From: Hymenobacter perfusus
Lineage (GTDB): Bacteria > Bacteroidota > Bacteroidia > Cytophagales > Hymenobacteraceae
Direction: 5' to 3'
Assembly: GCF_003944765.1 (NCBI RefSeq)
Contig: NZ_RWIU01000005.1
Coordinates: 372,001 to 436,000 of the forward strand
Length of the DNA: 64,000 bases
Part shown: one piece after another, positions 11,278 to 20,053 of the stretch
Numbering within the stretch: position 1 is the stretch's first letter
Layout: each line of letters starts with the position of its first letter
Notes under the pieces: model-generated
What the model was told of the DNA's origin: nothing
Databases searched by the model: none
The model's input: only the letters and a program-made list of their open reading frames with translations
Program-made: the position numbers and the translations under genes

Positions 11278-11637
11278 TTACGGCTGCGTGAGCTGCATTT
11301 CCATACCCGACTGAAAATAAAGATTCAACTGGCTTTCTGCGCCATTACGGGAACGACGCAGACGCGTTACCAGTGCCCGGGTTTGCTCCTGCCCCAGTTG
11401 CAGCTCCAAGTACGGACGGTTGAGCAGGGCGTCCCGCTGCACCAGCCAGTGGCCGGTATCCTGCTGGCCCGGAGCCTGTATATCCACCCGGCCTGGCTGC
11501 AAGGCAAATTGCTCGGCGCGGGCCAGCATACTGGCGGGGTCTGTCTGGTTTAATACCCGGTCGGCTACGCGCCAGTTGCCCGTCAGAAATTCATCGGGCA
11601 GCTGCTGCAGGTTTACGTCGAAAAGTACTTCGGTCAT
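11278..11637 (-). CDS. Unknown 119-aa protein upstream of the PAS gene
   Basis: A 119-residue cytoplasmic-looking protein (MTEVLFDVNLQQLPDEFLTG...). It has no signal peptide or membrane helix and no family is recognised. The gene precedes the triple-PAS gene by 34 bases on the same strand, suggesting an operon. The ATG at 11637 was preferred over an upstream start at 11679 because the extra residues are hydrophobic and lead-in-like. Confidence 0.55.
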   Translation of the reverse strand: MTEVLFDVNLQQLPDEFLTGNWRVADRVLNQTDPASMLARAEQFALQPGRVDIQAPGQQDTGHWLVQRDALLNRPYLELQLGQEQTRALVTRLRRSRNGAESQLNLYFQSGMEMQLTQP

Positions 11638-11773
11638 AGATACGAGCAACGATAGAGCTGGCGAACAAGCAAAAAACACGCCAGCTGGGCCACAGCGCCC
11701 TCACAACAGCAAGTCTGTCTTTAAGGTTGCGGACTTGTGAAAAAGCCCTTTTCGCCGGTTTCGGAGGTGAGTT

Positions 11774-11827
11774 CCAGGCAAAGAAAAAGCCCTCCGATTT
11801 GAACCGGAGGGCTTTTTCTTTGCCTGG
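11774..11827 (-). terminator. Terminator after tRNA-Ser(UGA)
   Basis: A long perfect stem has arms ccaggcaaagaaaaagccct... and its complement, about 23 bases each with a 7-base loop. On the minus strand it follows the tRNA 3' end by 17 bases. The first part of the stem plus the inner A/T-run act as a classic terminator. Confidence 0.8.
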
Positions 11828-11844
11828 AGCGCAGAGCAGTTTCG

Positions 11845-11929
11845 CAGAGGAGGAGGGATTCGAACCCCCGGAGGTTTAACCCTCAACGGTTTTCAAGACC
11901 GCCGCAATCGACCACTCTGCCACTCCTCT
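11845..11929 (-). tRNA. tRNA-Ser (anticodon TGA)
   Basis: On the minus strand the 85-base gene has acceptor arms AGAGGAG and CTCCTCT, the anticodon loop CTTGAAA (anticodon TGA), a long variable arm and the T-arm GGGGGTTCGAATCCCTC. The long variable arm is typical of serine tRNAs. CCA is not encoded. Confidence 0.95.
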
Positions 11930-11974
11930 GAATAGAGGAACTAAAGTGCGTTGCCGCTGTGCTCACCAGAAAAA

Positions 11975-12005
11975 AAAGGCTTTTTCGAGCGATGAAAAAG
12001 CCTTT
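11975..12005 (-). terminator. Terminator between the two tRNA-Ser genes
   Basis: Arms aaaggctttttc and gaaaaagccttt with a 7-base loop lie just 3 bases beyond the 3' end of the second tRNA on the minus strand. Confidence 0.65.
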
Positions 12006-12007
12006 CG

Positions 12008-12094
12008 CAGAGAGGGGGGGATTCGAACCCCCGATACCCTTGCAGGTATAACGGATTTCGAATCCGTCGCATTCGACCACTCTGCCACCTCTCT
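12008..12094 (-). tRNA. tRNA-Ser (anticodon CGA)
   Basis: On the minus strand the 87-base gene has acceptor arms AGAGAGG and CCTCTCT, anticodon loop TTCGAAA (anticodon CGA), a long variable arm and T-arm GGGGGTTCGAATCCCCC. It lies upstream of tRNA-Ser(TGA), with a hairpin between them. Confidence 0.95.
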
Positions 12095-12237
12095 GTAAGG
12101 GTCCCAAATGAGTGGTTTGGGATGGCAAAAGTAGAGACGATTCGGAAATGAACAAGCTGCTCCGCCAAATATTTCTTGTCCGATGGGCTTACCTGCTCAT
12201 TTTCAAGGACAAATTCTTCTCTCCCAGTTCGTTCAGC

Positions 12238-13197
12238 TCAGGCTTTCCCCAGCGCGGCCGGCCGCTTGAGGCGCCCGGTCACGGCATCAATGCTCACGTT
12301 TATCTCGAAGCCCAGGATCAGGGTCATGCACACAAAATCAAGCCATACCATGAAGCCCACCAGCGTGCCAATGGAGCCGTAGAAGTGGTTATAGCTGTCG
12401 AAAATCTTGACGTAAAGAATAAACAGGAAGGATACCAGAAAAATCAGCAGCGTGGCTACCACCGCCCCCGCCGAGATGAACGGCCATTTATCATGCACCG
12501 GGGGCACATAATAATACACCAAGCAAGTGGTGAGCAGAAACAGGCTGATAACCGAGCCATAACGCAGTACGCCGGTCAGCTGATCGGTCATGGCTTCAGG
12601 CACGATTTCGTGGTATACCAGCGCATCAATGATATAGGTGCCAAAGAAGATACCCGCCACCGCAAACAGCAGCACCGACGACAGCACCACCGTGAGCAGC
12701 GTGGCAATAACCCGCTTGCGCAGATAGGTGCGTTTCTTGAACGAAGGATACTTCTTCTCAAAAGCATCAAGCAGGGCCATAATGCCGTTGGAGCTCAGCA
12801 CCAGGGCCGTAGCAAAACCGAAGGACAGCAACCCGCCGTGCGGAATGTTCACGATATCCTCAATAGTGCCGGAAACGGCCATGTACATTTCCCGGGGTAT
12901 CAAATCAGCCAGAAACTGGAGAATATCCAGATTGAGGTTGGGCACCGGAATGTACGGGATGAGTGTGAACAGGAAGATGATGGTGGGGAAGATGGCAATG
13001 GTGAGGTTGAAGGCCATATAGCTGGCCCGCTTGGCCAGGCCATCTAGCCGGATTTCCTGCAGCAGCCGGTCTACCACATCATACACGGAGGCCCGACCTT
13101 TGGAAAACCGGAGCTGCTTCAGAAACACGATGGCGCGCCGGTAACTGCGGCGGCGGCGCACATCGGGCATATGATAACGGCGGACAGGCAAACGCAT
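12238..13197 (-). CDS. YihY/BrkB-family inner membrane protein
   Basis: The 319-residue integral membrane protein has about six hydrophobic helices, including LTIAIFPTIIFLFTLIPYIP, the segment ALVLSSNGIMALLDAFEKKY, and a C-terminal VGFMVWLDFVCMTLILGFEI. The order RASYMAFNLTIAIFPTIIFL and GSIGTLVGFMVWL matches the BrkB/YihY family (PF03631). These proteins are conserved in bacteria but their role is not established; tRNase BN was a mistaken assignment for this family. The ATG at 13197 is chosen; an upstream start at 13290 would run into a palindromic repeat. It is the last of three minus-strand genes after mltG and a thioesterase. Confidence 0.85.
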   Translation of the reverse strand: MRLPVRRYHMPDVRRRRSYRRAIVFLKQLRFSKGRASVYDVVDRLLQEIRLDGLAKRASYMAFNLTIAIFPTIIFLFTLIPYIPVPNLNLDILQFLADLIPREMYMAVSGTIEDIVNIPHGGLLSFGFATALVLSSNGIMALLDAFEKKYPSFKKRTYLRKRVIATLLTVVLSSVLLFAVAGIFFGTYIIDALVYHEIVPEAMTDQLTGVLRYGSVISLFLLTTCLVYYYVPPVHDKWPFISAGAVVATLLIFLVSFLFILYVKIFDSYNHFYGSIGTLVGFMVWLDFVCMTLILGFEINVSIDAVTGRLKRPAALGKA

Positions 13198-13206
13198 GAA
13201 GGCAGA

Positions 13207-13298
13207 GTAACTGAGTGGCGGAGTAGTAACTGTTCTGGCGGAGCAATGTGCGCCGTGTGCGCTGTAAAAATTACTCAGAAACTCCGCCACTCAGTTAC
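13207..13298. repeat. Inverted repeat with perfect 18-bp arms
   Basis: Arms at 13207-13224 (gtaactgagtggcggagt) and 13281-13298 are exact reverse complements separated by 56 bases. They fill the gap between the thioesterase stop and the BrkB start on the minus strand. Confidence 0.8.
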
Positions 13299-13299
13299 G

Positions 13300-13785
13300 C
13301 TACTTTAGAAAGGCGGCGGGCGCGGGGGCGTTTACTGGGGCTTTGGGGGGCGTGAGGGGGCCGGCAGTTTCGTCGTCGGTGAAGTAGCCGGACAGCTTCT
13401 GCTGGATGTGCGGCGGGATGGGCACCGGCCGGCCGGTGCTCATATTCACGAACACCATCAGCGTGTGGCCTTCGGTGAGCAGTTCCTGGGCTTCGTTATA
13501 GATTTCGTACTCGAACAGCACCCGCGAGCCTTCGGCGGGCTGCTTAAGTAGCAGGCGCACCGTCAGCAGGTCGTCGTAGCGGGCGGGCCGGCGGAAGCGG
13601 GTCCGGATTTCGCCCACCGGCATGCCCACGCCCTCGGCTTCCAGGTCTTTGTAGCTGATGCCCAACTGCCGGAAGGCCTCGGTGCGGCATACTTCAAAAT
13701 ACGCCGCGTAATTGCCGTGGTACACGTAGCCCATCTGGTCGGTTTCGGCGTACCGCACGCGGATCTGGGTGTCGGAGGAGTACAT
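13300..13785 (-). CDS. Acyl-CoA thioesterase of the YbgC/4HBT hot-dog family
   Basis: The 161-residue protein has the hot-dog thioesterase pattern: YAETDQMGYVYHGNYAAYFE near residue 13, with the catalytic Asp of the 4-hydroxybenzoyl-CoA thioesterase class in the TDxxGxxxHxxY motif, then the long central helix RTEAFRQLGISY. A Pro/Ala-rich tail of about 25 residues follows the domain. It would hydrolyse short-chain or aromatic acyl-CoA thioesters in the cytoplasm; the actual substrate is not visible. It lies 92 bases downstream of mltG. Confidence 0.87.
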   Translation of the reverse strand: MYSSDTQIRVRYAETDQMGYVYHGNYAAYFEVCRTEAFRQLGISYKDLEAEGVGMPVGEIRTRFRRPARYDDLLTVRLLLKQPAEGSRVLFEYEIYNEAQELLTEGHTLMVFVNMSTGRPVPIPPHIQQKLSGYFTDDETAGPLTPPKAPVNAPAPAAFLK

Positions 13786-13877
13786 AAGTGAGTTTGTGGT
13801 TGATGGTTTTTAGTTTTTAGCGTTTTGAAAAAGGCCTGGGGACAGAAACCAAGGACTACCAACCAAAAACCGGAATC

Positions 13878-14954
13878 CTACTTCATAATTCCACTCCGCG
13901 TCAAAGCGGCCTGATAGCGGCGGGCATTTACCAGATGCTCCTGCTCGTTGCGGGCAAAGGCGTGGTAGCCGCTGAAATCCTCCTTGGCGCAGAAATAGAG
14001 GTAGTCGTGGCTTTCGGGGTTCAGCACGGCATCAATGCTGGCAATACTGGGCAGATTGATGGGACCGGGCGGCAGGCCGCCGTATTTATACGTGTTGTAG
14101 GGCGAATCCTTGGCCAGGTGCACGTTGAGCACCCGCTTGATGGTGAAGTCGTGGTTGGCGTATACCACCGTGGGGTCGGCCTGGAGCTTCATGCCGCGTT
14201 TGAGGCGGTTGAGATACACGCCCGCCACCCGGGGCCGCTCGTCGGCGTGCTGCTGCTGCTCGGCCTCCACGATGCTGGCCAGGGTGCTCACTTCGGCCCG
14301 CGAGAGGCCCAGGGCCTTGCGCTTGACGTCGCGGGCAGGCGTCCAGAACTTCTCGTACTCCTTTTTCATGCGCTGCATGAGGTTCTCGGCGGAGGCGTTC
14401 CAGGGCAGCTCGTACGTGTTCGGGATGAACATGGTGAGGATGTTGGTGGTATCGAAGCCTAGGCTTTTGGTGTAGCTGGGCGAGGTCAGCAGGCTGTCGA
14501 ACCGGCCGGGGCGGGCATCAATGGTAGTAGCCAGCTTGCGGGCCAGGTCTTCGCGCAGCCGAATATTCTGGAACGTGAGGCGCAGCGGCAGGCGGTTGCG
14601 GCCGGTGCGCAGGTCGTTGATGAGCTGACGGTTGGTATAGCCCTCCTTTAGCTCGTAGCGGCCGGGTTTCACCAGCTGCTCGTACTTCATCACCTTGGCC
14701 ACAAAGCGCAGGCTGAGCTTATCCACGATAACGCCGGTGGCATCAATGGAGTCCAGCACCTCCCGGGCCGACTCGCCCCGGCGCACCACCACGTAGGTTG
14801 GGCGGCCCTTGGTTTCCACGTTCGGCGTGAAGAAAACCTGGTAGAAATAATAGGAGAAGGTAATGAGCAGCAGCCCGAAAATGCCGGCCGTGTAGGCGAA
14901 ACGGTTACGGCGGCGGGTAGCCTGCGCTTTGTAGTCGATGCGGGTTTTGGCCAT
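13878..14954 (-). CDS. mltG: Endolytic peptidoglycan transglycosylase MltG
   Basis: The 358-residue inner-membrane protein cuts nascent peptidoglycan glycan strands in the periplasm. A single N-terminal membrane helix (about residues 20-38, AGIFGLLLITFSYYFYQVFF) is followed by a LysM-like part (VVVRRGESAREVLDSI) and the YceG domain. The catalytic Glu is E230 in LASIVEAE, followed by the conserved VAGVYLNRLKRGMKLQADPT and the PYNTYKYGGLPPGPI motif. The ATG at 14954 directly precedes a basic N-terminus. The gene is divergent from the secreted protein at 15135. Confidence 0.93.
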   Translation of the reverse strand: MAKTRIDYKAQATRRRNRFAYTAGIFGLLLITFSYYFYQVFFTPNVETKGRPTYVVVRRGESAREVLDSIDATGVIVDKLSLRFVAKVMKYEQLVKPGRYELKEGYTNRQLINDLRTGRNRLPLRLTFQNIRLREDLARKLATTIDARPGRFDSLLTSPSYTKSLGFDTTNILTMFIPNTYELPWNASAENLMQRMKKEYEKFWTPARDVKRKALGLSRAEVSTLASIVEAEQQQHADERPRVAGVYLNRLKRGMKLQADPTVVYANHDFTIKRVLNVHLAKDSPYNTYKYGGLPPGPINLPSIASIDAVLNPESHDYLYFCAKEDFSGYHAFARNEQEHLVNARRYQAALTRSGIMK

Positions 14955-15026
14955 GAGGCGAGAAGTGGTAACAAAACGGTAACATTGCTCACTACCCCAT
15001 TTGTGGACGGGACCAACAATCAGGGG

Positions 15027-15034
15027 TAGCTTTG
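15027..15034 (+). promoter_or_regulatory. Bacteroidota-type promoter for the Calx-beta gene
   Basis: TAGCTTTG fits the -7 consensus TAnnTTTG. A TTG at 15001-15003 lies 23 bases upstream, within the 17-23 spacing reported for this phylum. The leader to the start codon would be about 95 bases. Confidence 0.45.
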
Positions 15035-15134
15035 CGGTCCAAAAGTACGTGGTTTCCCTGGGTGTGCCACTGCGCCAACCTTTCCGCCGAAACTGCGTCT
15101 GTTTAGTCAACTTACCACTTACCTTTTCTTTTCC

Positions 15135-17072
15135 ATGAAACAATCTTACTCTTCCTGGTTGCAGCGCGCAGCCTTCCTGGCTGCGCTGGGGGGCCTCAGC
15201 ATGGCCGCACAAGCCCAGACTCCGGTGGCCTTCACCGGAACTACGTACAACCAGAACTTTGATGGCTTCCTACCGACCGGCACTGCTTACCCGGATGGCT
15301 GGACAGGTATTCGCCTGGCTGGCACTGGTACCCTGAACGCTACCCTTACTCCCGCTGTACAGGCGGATAACAGCAATGCTGGCACTACCTACAATGCTGG
15401 TCCGCTGACCGGCACCAATACTGACCGGGCTATCGGCAGTATTTCTTCGGGTAGCACAGTACCCGCATTTGGCGCCGCTTTCACCAACCAAAGCGGGGCT
15501 GCTATCAGCCAGCTGACACTAGCGGGCCGCGCCGAACAATGGCGCTCCGGCGATAATGCAATAGTTGAGGCCTTGGCGTTTGAGTATAGCACCGATGCTA
15601 CCAGCCTCAGCACGGGCACTTGGACGGCAGTAACCGGTCTGGACATCCGGGAACTTGCTACCACTGCTACTACCGCTGCCACGCTCAACGGCAACGATGC
15701 CGCTAACTCAGCCGCCATTACCGCTACGTTCCCCATTACCTGGGCTGCCGGCTCCACCATCTGGATTCGGTGGAAGGATACCAACGATGCAGGTGCTGAC
15801 GCACTGCTGGCCCTGGACGATTTCTCCCTGGCCACGGCCACTGCTCCGGCAGCTCCTACCGTGTCGTTTGGCACGGCCACGGCTACGGCCGCTGAAAGCG
15901 CCGGCACTGTACAGATTCCGGTAACGTTGAGCGCCGCCAGCACCCAGGTGGTTACCGTTCAGGTGGCCTTGGCTACTGCAAGTGGCACCGCTACCTCCCC
16001 CTCCGACTACACCTTCACCACGCAGACGCTGACGTTCCCGGCTGGTAACACCACCCAGAACGCCACCATTACGCTGGTTGATGATGCCGTGTTCGAGCCC
16101 TCAGAAACGGTGATTTTCAGCTTGCAGAATGTGCTGCCTGCCGGCGCAGCCACCATTGGCACCGGCACCTACACGTTGACTATCACCGATAACGACGTTC
16201 CGCCCGTCACCCCTATTGCCACGCTCACAACCAACGATGCCGCTGGTGTACCATTGCTGAATGGTCAGACGATATCGGCCCGGGGAACGGTGTATGGCAC
16301 TAACCTGCGTACCGCTGGTTATCAGATTTCACTTATCGACAACACGGGTGGCATTGGCGTATTTGCCTCGGCCAACATCGGCACGAACACGCTGGCGGAA
16401 GGTGATTCGGTAGAAGTAATCGGGACGCTGGGCCAGTTCAACGGCCTCACCCAAATCAATCTTACCGGCATTACGGCCAAAGGTCGTGCAAGCCGCACTT
16501 ACCAGCCACGCGTAATCACCGCGGCTCTTACGGAAGCTGAGGAGTCGGAGCTGATCCGCATTCCCGGCCCGCTCACGTCCGTTGACCCTGCTCAGTGGGT
16601 AACCAATTCCACTGCTTCGGGCTATAACGTAGATGTGACTAGTGCCACCGGTGTGGCGTACCAGCTCCGCATCTACCGTGGCACTACACTTTACAACGCA
16701 CCAGCTCCGGCGGGACCATTCTCGGTTACCGGCATTGGCAGCCAGTTTGATGGCTCATCGCCTTATACGGAAGGCTACCAGATTGCCCCCCGCAGCCTCG
16801 CCGACATCACCCTGAAACAGCGTGAGCCAGCTTTCGCCAAGTCTGTAACGCTGTATCCGAACCCGGTTAGCAACCGCCTTACGGTGGTAGTAGGCAGCCT
16901 GGGCCGGGGTGCTACGCTGGAGGTGTTTAACGTACTGGGTCAGCGCGTGAAAGCTACCGCCGTTACACAAGAAGAAGCTAACGTGGACGTAAGCACACTG
17001 AAAGCCGGCGTGTATTCCGTTCGTCTCACCACCAAAGACGGTAGCGTCACCCGTTCGTTTGTGAAGCAATAA
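15135..17072 (+). CDS. Secreted Calx-beta domain protein with T9SS sorting tail
   Basis: The 645-residue protein has a signal peptide (about residues 1-28, ending AAQAQ). Order of parts: a jelly-roll-like region to about 240 (with a DDFSLATA end), a Calx-beta domain about 242-352 (SPSDYTFTTQTLTFPAGNTT, DDAVFEPSETVIFSL, LTITDND), an OB-like region about 358-555 (ISLIDNTGGIGVF, EGDSVEVIGTLGQFNGLTQI), and a type A C-terminal sorting domain (VTLYPNPVSN, LEVFNVLGQRV, VDVSTLKAGVYSVRL). The tail sends the protein through the type IX system to the cell surface. Codon use here is T-richer than neighbours. Function is probably adhesive or enzymatic at the surface; unknown. Confidence 0.82.
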   Translation: MKQSYSSWLQRAAFLAALGGLSMAAQAQTPVAFTGTTYNQNFDGFLPTGTAYPDGWTGIRLAGTGTLNATLTPAVQADNSNAGTTYNAGPLTGTNTDRAIGSISSGSTVPAFGAAFTNQSGAAISQLTLAGRAEQWRSGDNAIVEALAFEYSTDATSLSTGTWTAVTGLDIRELATTATTAATLNGNDAANSAAITATFPITWAAGSTIWIRWKDTNDAGADALLALDDFSLATATAPAAPTVSFGTATATAAESAGTVQIPVTLSAASTQVVTVQVALATASGTATSPSDYTFTTQTLTFPAGNTTQNATITLVDDAVFEPSETVIFSLQNVLPAGAATIGTGTYTLTITDNDVPPVTPIATLTTNDAAGVPLLNGQTISARGTVYGTNLRTAGYQISLIDNTGGIGVFASANIGTNTLAEGDSVEVIGTLGQFNGLTQINLTGITAKGRASRTYQPRVITAALTEAEESELIRIPGPLTSVDPAQWVTNSTASGYNVDVTSATGVAYQLRIYRGTTLYNAPAPAGPFSVTGIGSQFDGSSPYTEGYQIAPRSLADITLKQREPAFAKSVTLYPNPVSNRLTVVVGSLGRGATLEVFNVLGQRVKATAVTQEEANVDVSTLKAGVYSVRLTTKDGSVTRSFVKQ

Positions 17073-17106
17073 GGATTGCACAGCTATTCTTATTTTAACA
17101 TCTGTA

Positions 17107-17143
17107 AAAAGCCCCCCGACCAAGCTGGTCGGGGGGCTTTTTT
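17107..17143 (+). terminator. Terminator after the Calx-beta gene
   Basis: Arms aaaagccccccgacc and ggtcggggggctttttt with a 6-base loop, ending in a T-run, 34 bases after the stop codon. Confidence 0.9.
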
Positions 17144-17294
17144 GGTACTCACGCAGTCTTTCGCCTTTTGGCAAGCAACCCCGCAGACGTTTTTACCGAA
17201 AACGGTAGCAGGCTACCGTATCCACGTGTACCTTGACCGCTCTCGCTGCCCGCCGGCGCGGGGCCAACCGCTCACTCATCTTCTGCTTTTCGCT

Positions 17295-17924
17295 ATGGCC
17301 GCTACGCTGCTTCGCATCCACCCCGATAACCCACCGCTGAACCGGATTCAACAAGCGGTAGAAATCATCCGCAAAGGCGGCATTGTCATTTACCCTACCG
17401 ATACGATTTACGGACTGGGCTGTGATATTCACAATGCCCGGGCCGTGGAAAAGCTGTGTCGCATCAAAGGCGTGCACCCGGAGAAGGCTAACCTGTCGTT
17501 CATCTGCTCCGACCTCTCGCACATCACCGACTACGCCAACGGCATCACCACGCCGGTATATAAGGTTCTGAAAAAAGCCCTGCCGGGCCCTTTCACGTTC
17601 ATCTTCGAAGCCAATACCAAAGCGCCGAGGTATGGAGGCGTAAAACGCAAAACGGTGGGCATCCGGGTGCCGGACAACCAGATCTGCACGATGCTGGTGC
17701 GCGAGTTGGGCAACCCCATCATCAGTACTTCCATCCGCGACGACGACGAGATTCTGGAGTACAGCACCGACCCCGACCTGATTTTCGAGAAGTATCGCCC
17801 GTTGGTTGACTTGGTTATCGACGGTGGCTTCGGCAACAATACCGCCAGCACCGTAGTCGACTGCACCAACGAGGACTTTGAAATCATCCGTCAGGGCGCT
17901 GGTGATATTGAGCAGTATCTGTGA
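17295..17924 (+). CDS. L-threonylcarbamoyladenylate synthase (Sua5/YciO/YrdC family)
   Basis: The 209-residue cytoplasmic protein makes threonylcarbamoyl-AMP from Thr, bicarbonate and ATP, the first step of the t6A37 modification of ANN-reading tRNAs. The YrdC signature is present near residue 28 (GGIVIYPTDTIYGLGCD), followed by KGVHPEKANLSFICSD, LPGPFTFIFEA and TVGIRVPDNQIC. The length matches the single-domain form without the Sua5 C-terminal domain; YciO-type paralogues look alike, so the exact member is less certain than the fold. Confidence 0.85.
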   Translation: MAATLLRIHPDNPPLNRIQQAVEIIRKGGIVIYPTDTIYGLGCDIHNARAVEKLCRIKGVHPEKANLSFICSDLSHITDYANGITTPVYKVLKKALPGPFTFIFEANTKAPRYGGVKRKTVGIRVPDNQICTMLVRELGNPIISTSIRDDDEILEYSTDPDLIFEKYRPLVDLVIDGGFGNNTASTVVDCTNEDFEIIRQGAGDIEQYL

Positions 17925-18005
17925 AATGGTGAGTTTGCTGTTCCGTTTGTGCCATCAGCACGGATTAAACAGTAGACTCTCTATTTCACCAACTCACCAT
18001 TTCAC
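17921..18005. repeat. Inverted repeat spanning two convergent stop codons
   Basis: Perfect 15-base arms (17921-17935 gtgaaatggtgagtt; 17991-18005) include the TGA stop of the YrdC gene and the last codon of the acyltransferase gene. Similar gtgaaat/atttcac arms flank the 45.9-46.2 kb region. It may serve as a shared 3' structure. Confidence 0.65.
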
Positions 18006-18889
18006 CGTTTGTGCTTCCAGCGGCGGTGCGACCACAGATACTCCGAGGGGTTGGCCTGGATGTCACGCTCCAGATGTCGGGCGAAGGCCTCGATGAGCGT
18101 GTGCTGTTCCGGTACCAGCGGCTTTTCGCCGTCGTGCAGCTCCGAGAAGGTGACTTCGTAATAGCCTTGCCGGGCACGCCGGATGCTGATGAAGACGGCC
18201 GCGCACTGGAACTGGGCCGCCAGCTTATCGGCACCGGTATAGAACGGGGTATCCTGATGCAGAAAATTGGTCCAGTACGGGTGGTCCTCGGGACCGGCGG
18301 CCTGGTCCGACAGCAGGCTGAGCGTCCGACCCGTCCCTCTATGCTTTACAAAGTCACGCAATGTGTTGAGCATGGGCACTAGGTGCGCCCCCAGCCGAGT
18401 CCGCAGCCGCAGCATGAACTGCTCGAAAAACGGGTTTGTCAGGGGCTTATACACACCTCCCGCCTTGCCCGGATACTCCAACGCGGCGGCGGCCAGCAGC
18501 CACTCCCAATTGCCCGCGTGTGAGCCAAGCGTCAAAACCTGCTTGCCTTCCGGAAAAAACCTACCCAGCACCTGTGGGTTTGTGAATCGCACGCGCCGCC
18601 GCACCTCCTGGGCCGACATGGTACGCAGTTTCAGAATCTCTACGATGACCTGCGCAAAGTGCCAGTAAAAGCCCTTTGCCTGCTGCCTGATTTCAGCTTC
18701 TGTCTTCTCTGGGAAGGAGTTGCGCATGTTTTCCAGCACCACCCGCTGCCGGTAACGCACTACGTAGACCATCAGCCAGTATAGCCCGCGGGCTACCCCA
18801 TAGAGCACCGGCAGCGGCAGCGCGGAAATGCCAAGCAGCAGCCACTCCAGCGGCCGGTAGTACCAGGAATAGGATTGGCTTCGACTCAT
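18002..18889 (-). CDS. Lysophospholipid/lipid A acyltransferase, LpxL/HtrB family
   Basis: The 295-residue inner-membrane protein has an N-terminal hydrophobic helix (PLEWLLLGISALPLPVLYGV). The acyltransferase motif HxxxxE is seen as H124-A-G-N-W-E129, followed by the VYKPLTNPFFEQF and SLLSDQAAGP blocks of the LpxL family (PF03279). It likely adds a secondary acyl chain to lipid A or an aminolipid. Its ATG overlaps the stop of the upstream gene (18886-19767) by 4 bases, so the two are translationally coupled. Confidence 0.88.
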   Translation of the reverse strand: MSRSQSYSWYYRPLEWLLLGISALPLPVLYGVARGLYWLMVYVVRYRQRVVLENMRNSFPEKTEAEIRQQAKGFYWHFAQVIVEILKLRTMSAQEVRRRVRFTNPQVLGRFFPEGKQVLTLGSHAGNWEWLLAAAALEYPGKAGGVYKPLTNPFFEQFMLRLRTRLGAHLVPMLNTLRDFVKHRGTGRTLSLLSDQAAGPEDHPYWTNFLHQDTPFYTGADKLAAQFQCAAVFISIRRARQGYYEVTFSELHDGEKPLVPEQHTLIEAFARHLERDIQANPSEYLWSHRRWKHKR

Positions 18890-19767
18890 CGGGGCATAAC
18901 GGCCCCGGCCGGAGCATAATCGGCAGTATTACGATTCACAGTGGTAGTCTGAGTAGTCAGCAACTGGTTTTTAGCACTTCGGACTTCTACGGTCAACATA
19001 TATTCGCCGGTAGGCACCTTACTTAGGTCCAGCGTCCCGGCCAGCACGGTGGGCCTGCCGTCGGCTCCCTGCACAGCGTGCTGACCGCTGGCGGCTTCCT
19101 TAGCTGCCTTGGCAGCCCGGAGCCGGTAGCGCACCGTCAGGGGCTGGCCAGCGGTGGCATTGTACAGCTCCGTATAGAAGAACAATTTGTCTTGTCCGCG
19201 CGCGTACAAGCCACCGGCTGCCCGCGTCAGGCTCAGCCCGTTGCGCATGAAATTATTCGGCTCAACCGCCGAGCGGCTGGCTGGTTTGGCCAACAGCACT
19301 ACATCACTCAGTACGGGCTTGGTCACGCCGAATTCCACCGTCAGGGGTTCCTCCACAATGTCGGTAGAGCCGGCCCGGTACAGGTCGCGCATCTGCCCCC
19401 GAAGCGTGTAGCGGCCATCCGGCAGGTTCAGGCGCTTCTGAAAGCTGATGGGGTTTTTGATGACGGCCGTAGTATCGCGCAGCACCGGTGGCTTCAGCGT
19501 GACAGTTTCCTGATAGGCGGCCGTACCGTCGGGGCGCACTACTTCCAGCGTGACAGTAGCCCCGGCCTGGAACATTTTCGGGCCGCGCTTCTGATAGGCC
19601 AGGCTTTTGCCCGCTACGGTAGCGTACACTTCCACTACCCCACCTTTCACCGCTATGTCATCGTTCCGAAAGCGGGCAACATCAAGCTGCAGCTGGTGCT
19701 GAGCACCTGCCGAAAGGCTGGCAGCTACCAGAAAAACAACGGGCAGAAGGCGACTGAAGAAACACAT
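18886..19767 (-). CDS. Secreted beta-rich protein coupled to the acyltransferase gene
   Basis: The 293-residue product has a signal peptide (MCFFSRLLPVVFLVAASLSAGA, then QHQLQLDV). The mature part looks all-beta with repeated strands (VEVYATVAGKSLAYQ, ATVTLEVVRPDG, ISFQKRLNLPDGRYTLRGQM, QDKLFFYTELYNA). From memory this resembles the N-terminal half of Bacteroidota GWxTD-domain proteins, but no GWxTD motif follows, and the protein stops at 293 residues. The stop overlaps the acyltransferase ATG by 4 bases (ATGA), so the two genes form an operon and may both concern the envelope. Function unknown. Confidence 0.65.
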   Translation of the reverse strand: MCFFSRLLPVVFLVAASLSAGAQHQLQLDVARFRNDDIAVKGGVVEVYATVAGKSLAYQKRGPKMFQAGATVTLEVVRPDGTAAYQETVTLKPPVLRDTTAVIKNPISFQKRLNLPDGRYTLRGQMRDLYRAGSTDIVEEPLTVEFGVTKPVLSDVVLLAKPASRSAVEPNNFMRNGLSLTRAAGGLYARGQDKLFFYTELYNATAGQPLTVRYRLRAAKAAKEAASGQHAVQGADGRPTVLAGTLDLSKVPTGEYMLTVEVRSAKNQLLTTQTTTVNRNTADYAPAGAVMPR

Positions 19768-20053
19768 AGTGTCAGATTGGCGGTAAAACTGAGGCCGGCT
19801 GGCAGTTCCGGCAGATTCTATTTTGAGGCCAACACCTCCGCAAAAAACGGTATTTTTCGGTTAGCTCGCTCATCAACACCGGTGCCGGCCCACACATTAC
19901 ACATCCCGTGTCCTACTTCGACACCCGCCCGTACCATAATCGGACACGCAAGCCCCAACAGCCTGGTTTTGGCTACGCAATCCGGAATTAAGCGTGTTCT
20001 TTGGCGCCGTTCACTTTTCCTCTCGTCCCAACTCGGGGCCGGTTCCCGTCCGT

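Noticed and set aside
11845..12094. tRNA genes as an attachment site for an integrated element
   Set aside because: No integrase gene and no direct repeat of the tRNA 3' end was seen nearby.
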